Shown: positions 49,245 through 56,739 of the stretch, one piece after another
How the letters are laid out: every line of letters starts with the position of its first letter
Numbering within the stretch: the first letter of the stretch is position 1
Assembly: GCA_947484175.1 (NCBI GenBank)
Contig: CANKOI010000016.1
Span: forward strand, 1-56,739
Direction: 5' to 3'
DNA length: 56,739 bases
Source: Deltaproteobacteria bacterium
Lineage (GTDB): Bacteria > Myxococcota_A > UBA796 > SXON01
Made by a program: the position numbers and the translations under genes
The notes under the pieces: model-generated
The model's database searches: none
What the model saw: only the letters and a program-made list of their open reading frames with translations
What the model was told of the DNA's origin: nothing

Positions 49245-49991
49245 CTAACCCTGCGTGGCCTCGAAACGAGTGGGGTCGGGCAAGAGGATGTAACCGCGAG
49301 TGAGATCGCCGAGGAAGGCGCAGGCTTCGGAGCCGTTTTCACCGAGCCAGGCGGCAATGTAGGCCACGAGCAACGCCTCCAGCCGCTCCTCCAGCTCGCC
49401 AAGGCGGGTGCCGTTCAGGTCGGGGAGGTGGGCCGACAACAGCGTGTCGAGCGCGGGGGATGGCAGCAGCCGCGGCACGCCGGTGTACAACTTCTCCACG
49501 ATCAGCTCACGAAGCCGCGCCACCGCCTCTTTGCGGCCGCCGATGGGGCCCGCCTTCATGCGCACCGGACGGTCGATGCCGAACAGCAGGATCTGCGCCG
49601 ACGGCGTATGCGTTTCGACCAGACGCTCGGCAGCGGTGCTGGCTGGATCGAAGCTGAAGCCCATCCGGGCCAGCCCCTTGGCCATCGTGCGGGGGTGCGA
49701 AGAAGAGACGGTGTTGTTCGCGTACTCGTCGATCCGGTACACGGAGAAGTGTTCGGCGAGCAACTTGTCGCAGGGGCGGCTGCCCGAGAGGTTTTCGACG
49801 ATGACCGGGGCGTTCATGGCGAGCACGCAGCCCGTGCGGGGGCGGTTTCGGGCGAGCCACCTCAACGTATCTTCGTGCGCCCGCAACGAGTCGGCCGAAG
49901 CAACCCGCACGCCGCCTTCCGCCGGCTCGAGCACCACCCCCCCCGAGCTGTCACGGGGAGTGAGGCCAAGATCAAGTCCGAGATACCGCAT
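49245..49991 (-). CDS. DUF429 family protein
   Basis: The protein of about 248 residues begins MRYLGLDLGLTPRDSSG, the RNase H-like nucleotide fold start used by DUF429. It has VLAMNAPVIVENLSGSRPCDKLL and RIDEYANNTVSSSHPRTMAKGL, conserved in the family, and ends with a helical region (LEERLEALLVAYIAAWLGENG). DUF429 proteins are predicted nucleases or ATPases of unknown role. An ATG two codons upstream (49997) is also possible. It overlaps none of its neighbours and lies between the peptidase and the aldehyde dehydrogenase. Confidence 0.75.
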   Translation of the reverse strand: MRYLGLDLGLTPRDSSGGVVLEPAEGGVRVASADSLRAHEDTLRWLARNRPRTGCVLAMNAPVIVENLSGSRPCDKLLAEHFSVYRIDEYANNTVSSSHPRTMAKGLARMGFSFDPASTAAERLVETHTPSAQILLFGIDRPVRMKAGPIGGRKEAVARLRELIVEKLYTGVPRLLPSPALDTLLSAHLPDLNGTRLGELEERLEALLVAYIAAWLGENGSEACAFLGDLTRGYILLPDPTRFEATQG

Positions 49992-50010
49992 CAGCACACC
50001 ACCTGCATGT

Positions 50011-51546
50011 TCACGTTGATTTCCAGCGCGTGACCAACCCGACGAGCGTGTTTTTCACGCCCGCGAGCTTGGACCCCCCCGACCGACCCAGCTCCACCAG
50101 CCCCGAAGCCATCCGGCTCAGCGCGGGTGTGTAGGGGAACCACCATATCTCCTTTGCTCCGCCCGAGCGGTCGATCACGACAGTCCTTGGGAAGACCAGG
50201 CCCGCGAGCCCCCAGCGTGAACCCGTGGCGCCGTACCCGCTCTGGCCGCGCCCTCCCCAAGCGGCACCGCCCATGGGGCCCGAGAAGCAGCAGTTGTTCA
50301 CGAAGCTCACGCCGCAGTGCACGCGGAGCGCGAGCGCTTCGGCCCTCGCCACATCCTTCGACCACACGCTCACGCACAGGCCGTAGGGCGAGTCGTTCGC
50401 CATCCCCACCGCTTCGTCTTCGGTCTGGAAGGAGGCGATGGGCAGGATGGGGCCGAAGGTCTCCTCCCGCCAGAGGTCGGAGTCGACCGGCACGTTCGTG
50501 AGCACGGTCGCAGGGTAGAAGTAGCCTTGCCCGGTGGGTGCGCCACCGCAGTGAAGCGTGGCGCCCCGCGCCACCGCATCCTGCACCTGGGCGTGCACCT
50601 TCTCCAGCGCCGCCGCGTTCACCAGCGGGCCCACGTCCTCTCCCACCCGCAGCGCCCGAGCCGCAGCCACGACCTCCTCCACGAAACGATCAGCGATGCG
50701 GTGGTCGACGAGCACGCGCTCCACACTGGCGCAGTCCTGCCCCGCGTTGTGAAAGGCTCCCCATACGACACCTTGCACCGCACGCGGCATCTTCGCGTCG
50801 AACAAGACCACCGCGGCGTCCTTGCTTCCCAACTCCAACGAGCAAGGAATGAGCTGCTGAGCGGCGCGGGCCGCAACCGCCCGACCGCCCGCTCCGCTGC
50901 CCGTGAACACGACCTTGTCGACGCCTGCGTCGATCAGCGCGGCGCCCTGCTCAGGCCCGCCCTGAACGGTCACGACGAGGTCGGCCGGCAAGGTAGCGGC
51001 GAACACCTCGGCGAGGAGCGCGCCACAGCGAGGTGCGTGTTCGCTCGGCTTGAAGACCACGGCGTTGCCCGCCAGGAGCGCCGGCACGATCGTGCGCATC
51101 GGCAGGTGCACGGGGTAGTTCCACGGCATGATCAGCCCGATTACCCCAAGGGCCTCCGGCTGAACCCGGATCTGCTTGCCCGGGTAGTTGAGGGGGTTGA
51201 GCTCCAGCGGCACCGGCTCCAGCTCGTCTTCGATGACGGCGAGCCAGTGCTCGAACAACTCACCCATGGTGACGATCTCGCTCGTCCACGCCTCGCCGGC
51301 GGGCTTGCCGAGCTCGGAGCCGAGCAGTTGCACGAATTCTGCGCCCCGCGCGAGGGTGCCGTCGCGGAGCCGCCGCACCACTCCCATCCGGTCCTCGAGC
51401 GTGCGCGCTCGCCACGCCTGCCCGGCCACGCGGGCAAGCTGCACCTGCTTCGCCACTTCGCCTACCGGCGTGCAGGCTAGGGTGCCCACCTCGTCGCCAC
51501 TTCGCGGATCAATGAGGACGAGCGTGTCGGATTCAATGCGGGACAT
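50011..51546 (-). CDS. Aldehyde dehydrogenase family protein
   Basis: A 511-residue NAD(P)-dependent aldehyde dehydrogenase. Key motifs are IGLIMPWNYPVHLP (cofactor-binding), FTGSGAGGRAVAA, LELGSKDAAVVLFDA (the catalytic Glu; usual LELGGK has Ser here), FHNAGQDCASVERV with the nucleophile Cys, and EETFGPILPIA. It resembles the succinate-semialdehyde or long-chain aldehyde type, but specificity is not clear. The ATG at 51546 overlaps the kinase TGA by one base (TGATG), which couples their translation. Confidence 0.88.
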   Translation of the reverse strand: MSRIESDTLVLIDPRSGDEVGTLACTPVGEVAKQVQLARVAGQAWRARTLEDRMGVVRRLRDGTLARGAEFVQLLGSELGKPAGEAWTSEIVTMGELFEHWLAVIEDELEPVPLELNPLNYPGKQIRVQPEALGVIGLIMPWNYPVHLPMRTIVPALLAGNAVVFKPSEHAPRCGALLAEVFAATLPADLVVTVQGGPEQGAALIDAGVDKVVFTGSGAGGRAVAARAAQQLIPCSLELGSKDAAVVLFDAKMPRAVQGVVWGAFHNAGQDCASVERVLVDHRIADRFVEEVVAAARALRVGEDVGPLVNAAALEKVHAQVQDAVARGATLHCGGAPTGQGYFYPATVLTNVPVDSDLWREETFGPILPIASFQTEDEAVGMANDSPYGLCVSVWSKDVARAEALALRVHCGVSFVNNCCFSGPMGGAAWGGRGQSGYGATGSRWGLAGLVFPRTVVIDRSGGAKEIWWFPYTPALSRMASGLVELGRSGGSKLAGVKNTLVGLVTRWKST

Positions 51547-54500
51547 CAAACCCGCGTATCACGGGGGCCCCCTTCAGACCGGCTCGCCTCGGCAAGGGCC
51601 CATCGTACGTGCGGCTGGTCCCGGAAGCAGTCGCGAGCGGGACCGTTGATGCCATCCAGCACGCCAATGGCAAGGCTGCGGGCCTCGGCTCGCCGCCCCG
51701 CTCCCCGACCCTCGAACAGCACATTCAGCAGTAAAATCGGATCTTCACACTCTCGGGCGGCGGTTTCGGCCGAAGCCAGAATCTCCGGGTCGCGGCCGAT
51801 CACCCCGCCCAACAGGTACAGTTGGGCGAGGTGGCGAGGTGCGCCCACCTCGGTGAGGCGGGCCACCGCATTGGCCGTGAGCTGCGCGTTGGCGGTGCGC
51901 AGCGCCGCCATCGCCTCGTGAAACGCGAGGCCGAGCGCATCGTCGGCCGTGCGCGCCGCCTCGGCCCCGGCGAGATGGGCGGCCAGCGCGGCCGGCCCGT
52001 CGTTCTGGGCGCGACGCAACTCGGCCAGCACCTCAAAGTAGAGCGCGCGTACCGGGTAGCGCACGGCGCCGACAACAGCGCCCACCCGCGCCAGCGAACG
52101 CGACGCCAGCACGAGATCGCCCGTGCCTACCGCTACCCAGGCCGCGATCACGTCGGTTCCCAGCGCCGCCGCCGGCGTACCGACCGAGCGCCCCGTCGCC
52201 GCGAGCACGATGGTATCCGCGGCGCGACCGAGCTGACCCAGCGTGCGCTGCACCCTCGCGAGCGCCACGAATGCCGCCGCGAGGAGGCTCCCGCGGTCGC
52301 GACCACGCAGCGCACGCACCAAGCCTGCGAGCGCCCGCTCCGACTCGATCGCCTTGCCCGAGAGCAGCATCATTTCCGCGTGGCCCAGTTGCGAGCGTAC
52401 CGCGAGGCGGTCGATCCTCGATCCGGCCGAGGCTCCCGCGGCTGAAAACAGGGAGGCGGCGGCTGGCAACTGCCCCCGCATGGCGGCCAGTCTGCCCATC
52501 GCGTGCAGCGCGCCCACAGCGCCATCTCCCATCCGCGCGCTCACGCGCTCGATCAGCGCAGCACTCGGCGGGCTACCCATGTCGAGGAGAATCTCCAGCT
52601 CAAGAGAGTCCACGAGGCGCGCTTCGGTCGGGGTCGACACGTCGGATGCGAGCCGAGCCCCCGCGGCCAGCGCGGTGAGCGCCTCGCCCAGGCGACCGAG
52701 GGTGACCAACGCCTCCACTCGGGCCATCGCACGGCGAGGAAGAAGTTCGGGGAGCGCTGTCTCCCCGCCCTCAGGTACGACATCGAGTACCCGGAGCGCT
52801 CGGATGGGCCGCCCGGCACGAGCGAGCAGCTCACCTAGCTCCACCAGTGCCACCGCCCCCTCCCCGCCTACGGAGGCCAACGAACGATGGAAAAGCAAGA
52901 AACGCCGTTCCCACTCCCCCTCGCCCCTTGCCTGCGCGGCGTCGGCCAGATTGCCGTGAAGCTCGCGCTTTCGAGCGGGAGCGATGCCCTCCAGCACCAC
53001 CCGTTCGATGCTCGCCCGCGACACGGCCATCCAGTCCTCGCCGCCCTCCGTCCACGAGCGAACCATCCCCCGCCCCACGAGTTGCCCGAACTCCAGCCCG
53101 TCGCCCGTGCCGCCCAGCGCCACGATGGCGAGCTCCACAGGCACGTTGTCGTCCGCGACTGCGAGCAGCTCGAGGGCGGCCCGCGAGCCGCTCGACAGGC
53201 TTCTCAAGGCCCGGCCCAGCATCCGTGTGGTGCCTTCTCCGAGCACCACACCCCCCGAGGCATCCCAACTCCACGCAGGCTGGCCCGTGTCCGCCAGGCC
53301 CTCCCGGCGCAGACACCCCGCCTCCACCTGCTCCCGGACTAGGGCGACCACAAACGCGGGCAGGCCGCCCGACGCCTCGGCCAGCGCCTGGTCAAAACCC
53401 GCGGGAACAGCCTGCGTGGAGAGCATCCCCTCTACGACGCGACGAATCTCCTCGGTCGAAAGCGGCCGGAGTTCGAGCCGGCGTGCGCCTTCCTCCTCAG
53501 GAAGCTCCGTGCCGAAATGCACGGCCGCCAGCCCCTGCACCTTGCTGGCTCGGGTAAGCACCTCGAGGGCCTCTGGCGCCAGCGAGTCCACCTCCTCCGC
53601 GAGCAGCAGCACCACGCCTTCCCGCGCCAGGTCTTCCAGCAGGACGAGCAGCGCCGCCTCGCTCTCGGCCTGTGGCAGTCCAAACCGGACGAGCTCCTGC
53701 GAGAGTACGTTCCGCACGTCGTCCGCCCCCATTCGGCGCCTACCGCGGAAGCCGATCACTTCCACACCGGACTCGGCAGCGAGGAGGCGAGCGCGCCTCG
53801 CCATCGCCGAAAACCCGCAGCCCATGGGGCCGATGAGCTGCAACCAGCCGCCCCCGTCGATCACGGCGCTCACGGCCCCGATCGCCGAACCCCGACCGCC
53901 CATCACTGGGGAATGCAGCGGGAACCTCGATCCCACCGCGCCAGTCAGCAAGGCCAGCGCCACCGCCGCGGAGGAAGGCCGTACCGCGGGGTCTCGCGCC
54001 ATCAACCGATCCACGAGCGCGGCAAATCGCAGGGGGACGCCCGACGCCACCTCGCTGAGAGGGGTGGCCTCGCCGCTGCGGTGCGCGACGAGCCAGGCGG
54101 CCGCGGAGCGCGCGTTGTAGGGGCGTGTGCCGCAAACCGCCTCGTAGAGCGTCACCCCAAGACTGTACAGGTCGCAACGATGGTCGGTCTCGGAGCCGGC
54201 GATCTGTTCGGGGGCCATGTAGGCGTAGGTGCCGAGCACATCGCCCAGCGTGGTGGAGAGCGGGTCCGCGACGTCGGCGGCGAGCCCGAGGTCCATCAGG
54301 ACGGTCCGGTTGTCGCCGGTGCAGAAGATGTTGGACGACTTCACATCGCGGTGCACCACCCCTCGCTCATGAAGGTGTTGCAGCACGCGGAGAATCGCCG
54401 ACCCGACGCCCATCGCCTCGTTGCCGTCCAGCGGCTGGCGCGCCAGACGCTCGTCGAGCGCCGTGCCACGGAGAAGCTCGAGGACAAGCGCCGGCGTGTC

Positions 54501-54725
54501 TCCCCCCAACACCTCAAAGCACTGCACCAGCCCCGGGTGGTGCAGGCGTTGCAGGAGGCGCCCCTCGCGCGCGAACCGCCGCGCCACCGACACCCTGTCG
54601 GGCTCCCGGAGCACCTTCAGCGCAACCTCTCGGCCTTGCCACGTCGAGCGGAAAACGTCGGCGATGCCCCCCTCGCCGATGCGCTCAAGCAGCGGGCAGC
54701 CGTGGATTTCCTGGATGGCGCTCAC
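51546..54725 (-). CDS. Large Ser/Thr kinase with degenerate ATPase module and helical repeats
   Basis: A 1059-residue PknB-type signalling protein. The kinase domain (about 1-260) has RIGEGGIADVF, Lys37 (VALKVL), HRDVKSSN (D127), DLGLA (D145) and APEQ, so it is a complete RD-type kinase. Residues 290-620 resemble a STAND/MalT-like ATPase, but the P-loop reads GPMGCGFS, without Lys, and DVRNVLSQELVRFGL follows. The C-terminal 400 residues are TPR-like helices (ALLAAAFVALARVQRTLGQLGRA and similar). No membrane helix. The GTG at 54725 lies one base after the hydrolase stop. It may integrate a signal rather than hydrolyse ATP in the middle module. Confidence 0.85.
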   Translation of the reverse strand: MSAIQEIHGCPLLERIGEGGIADVFRSTWQGREVALKVLREPDRVSVARRFAREGRLLQRLHHPGLVQCFEVLGGDTPALVLELLRGTALDERLARQPLDGNEAMGVGSAILRVLQHLHERGVVHRDVKSSNIFCTGDNRTVLMDLGLAADVADPLSTTLGDVLGTYAYMAPEQIAGSETDHRCDLYSLGVTLYEAVCGTRPYNARSAAAWLVAHRSGEATPLSEVASGVPLRFAALVDRLMARDPAVRPSSAAVALALLTGAVGSRFPLHSPVMGGRGSAIGAVSAVIDGGGWLQLIGPMGCGFSAMARRARLLAAESGVEVIGFRGRRRMGADDVRNVLSQELVRFGLPQAESEAALLVLLEDLAREGVVLLLAEEVDSLAPEALEVLTRASKVQGLAAVHFGTELPEEEGARRLELRPLSTEEIRRVVEGMLSTQAVPAGFDQALAEASGGLPAFVVALVREQVEAGCLRREGLADTGQPAWSWDASGGVVLGEGTTRMLGRALRSLSSGSRAALELLAVADDNVPVELAIVALGGTGDGLEFGQLVGRGMVRSWTEGGEDWMAVSRASIERVVLEGIAPARKRELHGNLADAAQARGEGEWERRFLLFHRSLASVGGEGAVALVELGELLARAGRPIRALRVLDVVPEGGETALPELLPRRAMARVEALVTLGRLGEALTALAAGARLASDVSTPTEARLVDSLELEILLDMGSPPSAALIERVSARMGDGAVGALHAMGRLAAMRGQLPAAASLFSAAGASAGSRIDRLAVRSQLGHAEMMLLSGKAIESERALAGLVRALRGRDRGSLLAAAFVALARVQRTLGQLGRAADTIVLAATGRSVGTPAAALGTDVIAAWVAVGTGDLVLASRSLARVGAVVGAVRYPVRALYFEVLAELRRAQNDGPAALAAHLAGAEAARTADDALGLAFHEAMAALRTANAQLTANAVARLTEVGAPRHLAQLYLLGGVIGRDPEILASAETAARECEDPILLLNVLFEGRGAGRRAEARSLAIGVLDGINGPARDCFRDQPHVRWALAEASRSEGGPRDTRV

Positions 54726-54726
54726 G

Positions 54727-55746
54727 CTAACGAAGCCCCATCCAGGCACTCACGGGCGCCCACACATGTTCGGGCGCCTGCTTGCCGCTCACGAGATCGA
54801 GGTGGCCCCAGTGGGTGCCGGTGCTCCAAGGCTCAAGCTCAAGGAGCTGCTTGTCGCGGCTGCCGGACTCGGTGAACGCGGCACGGGCGTCGGAGGGGGG
54901 CATGAGATGGTCGAGGTCACCGGTGATCACCAACAGCGGCACGTCGGTATGGGCCCACTCCGGCGCGTAGTCGAACCCGCCGTCATGGGCCCACCGCGAC
55001 ATATCGAGCCACACGTGCAGGCTCGTCCAGTCGAAGCCCCGTTCCAGTCGTTCGGCGAGGAGCTCCGGCTCAAGGCTACCGGGAGCCCACCCGCTCACCG
55101 GAAACGCATACCCCGCGATGTCCGAGATGCCGTAGAGGCGACCGAGCACCTGGCCGGCGAGCCGGGTGCGCACGGAGAGGCCGCCCAGAAGTCCGCGCGC
55201 GCGAGCCAGATGGGAGGCGCGGGTGAGCCAGTTCACGACCCGGTTGTGCTGCCCGAACCGGTACACCGCACCGATCCCGATCACGCCGCGTACCGGCGAG
55301 CGCGTAGCAAGAGCGTACGCCACAGCGCCCCCGAGGGAGTGTCCGACCCAGAAGGCGGGCTGCCCGATCGCCTCGGCGAGCTCAGCGGCATCCTCCACGT
55401 AGTCGGCGAACCGTTCGGGTGCGCCGGAGGCCCGGCTGTTGCCATGCCCTCGCAGCTCCAGAACGTAGACGTCAAGCCCCTGCGAGGCCAGCCAGGCGCT
55501 CATCGAGCGCCCGGAGCTGTGCCACGTGTACCGGTTCTGCGCAAAGCCGTGCACCAGGACCACCGGCGCCCCCTCCACACCGGGGAGCCGCTTCCGCACC
55601 ACCGAGAGCCGGCTGGCGAGCCGCAGCCGCGACTTCAAGAGGCGAGCCTGCGAGCCGGGGACGGTGATCTGCTCGACCATCGCCTCCTCCTCCACTTCCC
55701 AGCGGGAGCCGGTCGCTGCCGCACTCCCGCCCGGCGTGACGCTCAT
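54727..55746 (-). CDS. Alpha/beta hydrolase
   Basis: A 339-residue hydrolase. It has the oxyanion region VVLVHGFAQNRYTW, ELRGHGNS, the nucleophile elbow VGHSLGGAVAY, the acid VITGDLDHLMPP and the histidine in GTHWGHLDLVSG. It is similar to lipases or esterases of the BioH/haloperoxidase class. No signal peptide is present; the first 30 residues are Ser/Ala-rich. The ATG at 55746 overlaps the fructose-bisphosphatase stop as ATGA, and the kinase gene starts one base after its own stop. It belongs to a five-gene operon. Confidence 0.85.
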   Translation of the reverse strand: MSVTPGGSAAATGSRWEVEEEAMVEQITVPGSQARLLKSRLRLASRLSVVRKRLPGVEGAPVVLVHGFAQNRYTWHSSGRSMSAWLASQGLDVYVLELRGHGNSRASGAPERFADYVEDAAELAEAIGQPAFWVGHSLGGAVAYALATRSPVRGVIGIGAVYRFGQHNRVVNWLTRASHLARARGLLGGLSVRTRLAGQVLGRLYGISDIAGYAFPVSGWAPGSLEPELLAERLERGFDWTSLHVWLDMSRWAHDGGFDYAPEWAHTDVPLLVITGDLDHLMPPSDARAAFTESGSRDKQLLELEPWSTGTHWGHLDLVSGKQAPEHVWAPVSAWMGLR

Positions 55747-56735
55747 GAGTTCAGCACCTCCACGATGCGCTGCACCGCGTCGGAGTTGCCGATGAACAGC
55801 GGCGTGCGTTCGTGCAGGGAGCCAGGCACCTTGTCGAGGATCGGCCCGCGCCCGTCGCTGGCCGCGCCACCGGCAGCCTCGGCGAGGAAGGCGAGGGGCT
55901 GGGCCTCGTAGAGCATCCTGAGCTTGCCCGCTTTCGCCTTGGCGGTGGGGGGGTAGAGGAAGATGCCACCTTTCACGAGGTTGCGGTGGAAGTCTCCCAC
56001 GAGTGAGCCGATGTAGCGCGCGGACCATCCCAACGCAGGGTCCTTCAGACCCGTGAGCCAAGCCTGCAAGCGAGGGTCCCATTGCGAGGCGTAGGCCTCG
56101 TTGCAGCTGTACGAGCGCGTGCCCGGCTCCAGACGGATGTCGAGGTGCGAAAGGAAGAACTCGCCCACGCTGGGGTCGAGGGTGAATCCGTGAACGCCCG
56201 AGCCCGTGCTCAGAACGAGCATGGTGCCGGCCCCGTAGAGCAGGTACCCTGCGCAGACCAGCTCGCGACCGGGCCTGAGAACGTCGGACAGCAGCCCATC
56301 GCGGCCCGAGCTGAGGCGACGGTGGATGCCGAAGATCGTGCCGATCGAGGCGTTGGTGTCGATGTTGCTGGAGCCGTCGAGCGGGTCCATCGAAAACACG
56401 TAGTCGCCGGTGTCGTACGCGGCGGGGATGAGCATCTGCTCCTCGTCTTCTTCACTCACGATCATGCAGCACACGCCGGCATGTTCGAGGGCGCGCTTGA
56501 ACGTGTCGTTGGCGTACACGTCGAGCTTCTGAACGTACTCGCCCTGGATGTTCATTCCGCCCACCGCGCCGAGCATCCCGGCGAGCCCAGCGCGCTGAAC
56601 TCGCGCATTCACCAGCTTGCCCGCCAGCGCCACCTGCTTGAGCAGGGTCACGAGCTGCCCGGTGGCTCCGGGGCTCGCGCGCATGGTGTCGAACAGGAAT
56701 CGGTCGAGCGTCGTGCCTTCTTCGAAGTGGGGCAT
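55743..56735 (-). CDS. fbp: Fructose-1,6-bisphosphatase class 1
   Basis: FBPase removes the 1-phosphate from fructose-1,6-bisphosphate in gluconeogenesis. The 330-residue protein has GEYVQKLDVYANDTFKRAL, the metal site MDPLDGSSNIDTN and GRDGLLSDVLRPGRELVCAG, plus SYSCNEAYASQWDPRLQAW and GSLVGDFHRNLVKGGIFLYPP. These are all class 1 motifs. Length is normal. The ATG at 56735 sits four bases from the window edge, so upstream genes are not visible. It heads the operon with a hydrolase, kinase and aldehyde dehydrogenase. Confidence 0.95.
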   Translation of the reverse strand: MPHFEEGTTLDRFLFDTMRASPGATGQLVTLLKQVALAGKLVNARVQRAGLAGMLGAVGGMNIQGEYVQKLDVYANDTFKRALEHAGVCCMIVSEEDEEQMLIPAAYDTGDYVFSMDPLDGSSNIDTNASIGTIFGIHRRLSSGRDGLLSDVLRPGRELVCAGYLLYGAGTMLVLSTGSGVHGFTLDPSVGEFFLSHLDIRLEPGTRSYSCNEAYASQWDPRLQAWLTGLKDPALGWSARYIGSLVGDFHRNLVKGGIFLYPPTAKAKAGKLRMLYEAQPLAFLAEAAGGAASDGRGPILDKVPGSLHERTPLFIGNSDAVQRIVEVLNS

Positions 56736-56739
56736 TGTG

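Noticed and set aside
46941..50033. A 1030-codon plus-strand frame opposite the M1 peptidase and DUF429 genes
   Set aside because: Shadow frame with His/Arg-rich composition. The minus strand has HELAHQWW and other intact motifs.

Overview
The window is about 57 kb of GC-rich chromosomal DNA packed with short operons and very little intergenic space. It most resembles a free-living Gram-negative member of the Myxococcota or a related deltaproteobacterial lineage. The evidence is the mix of families: an AgmX/PglI-type TonB-like protein, PilZ domains of the myxobacterial kind, two large eukaryote-like Ser/Thr kinases, a receiver-AAA+ regulator, and many lipoproteins with Asp/Thr/Gly-rich linkers, TSP3-type calcium motifs and a MopE-like DCDD motif. 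This placement is an inference. No rRNA, tRNA, insertion sequence, prophage or CRISPR array was recognised.

Layout. 1-3360 (minus): a HipBA toxin-antitoxin pair, with hipA cut by the window edge, follows a methyltransferase/lipoprotein/CPBP-protease operon. 3383-9600: an epimerase, a hydrolase-BirA operon, a PilZ protein, a kinase, a secreted barrel-like protein and nadA. 9698-16440: an AgmX-like envelope protein, a GH57 hydrolase with an AmpG-like transporter, aspartate-semialdehyde dehydrogenase and a CotH-like lipoprotein. 16504-27586: a membrane metal-hydrolase, topoisomerase IV/gyrase A and B subunits, RluA-type pseudouridine synthase, a TrmN6-like methylase, a DnaK-PilZ fusion and purF. 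27647-33259: surface lipoproteins, a two-parvulin lipoprotein, an LCM-type methyltransferase and a flavin reductase. 33316-36857: a receiver-AAA+ regulator with a small partner, divergent from two tandem redoxin lipoprotein genes. 36888-43782: envelope proteins, an EamA transporter and a radical SAM enzyme. 43779-56735 (minus): a secreted PHP-domain protein, a ROK protein, an M1 peptidase, a DUF429 protein, and a fructose-bisphosphatase/hydrolase/kinase/aldehyde dehydrogenase operon.

The most notable item is the pair at 35386-36069 and 36066-36857. Each gene would ordinarily be called as two broken ORFs, because an in-frame TGA lies exactly at the first position of the thioredoxin-type CxxC motif (W-TGA-G-A-C). 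Each TGA is followed at the same distance by a 7-bp hairpin with a GGU loop that fits the bacterial SECIS model. The two hairpins differ by a compensatory base-pair change. The simplest reading is that these are two exported, lipid-anchored selenoproteins with calcium-binding N-terminal repeats and a Sec-x-x-Cys redox centre. TGA serves as a normal stop in many neighbouring genes, so this is not a reassigned code.

Many genes are joined by GTGA or ATGA four-base overlaps with GTG starts, so start codons here are best placed by coupling to the upstream stop. The selenocysteine machinery (selA, selB, selC, selD) is not in this window.
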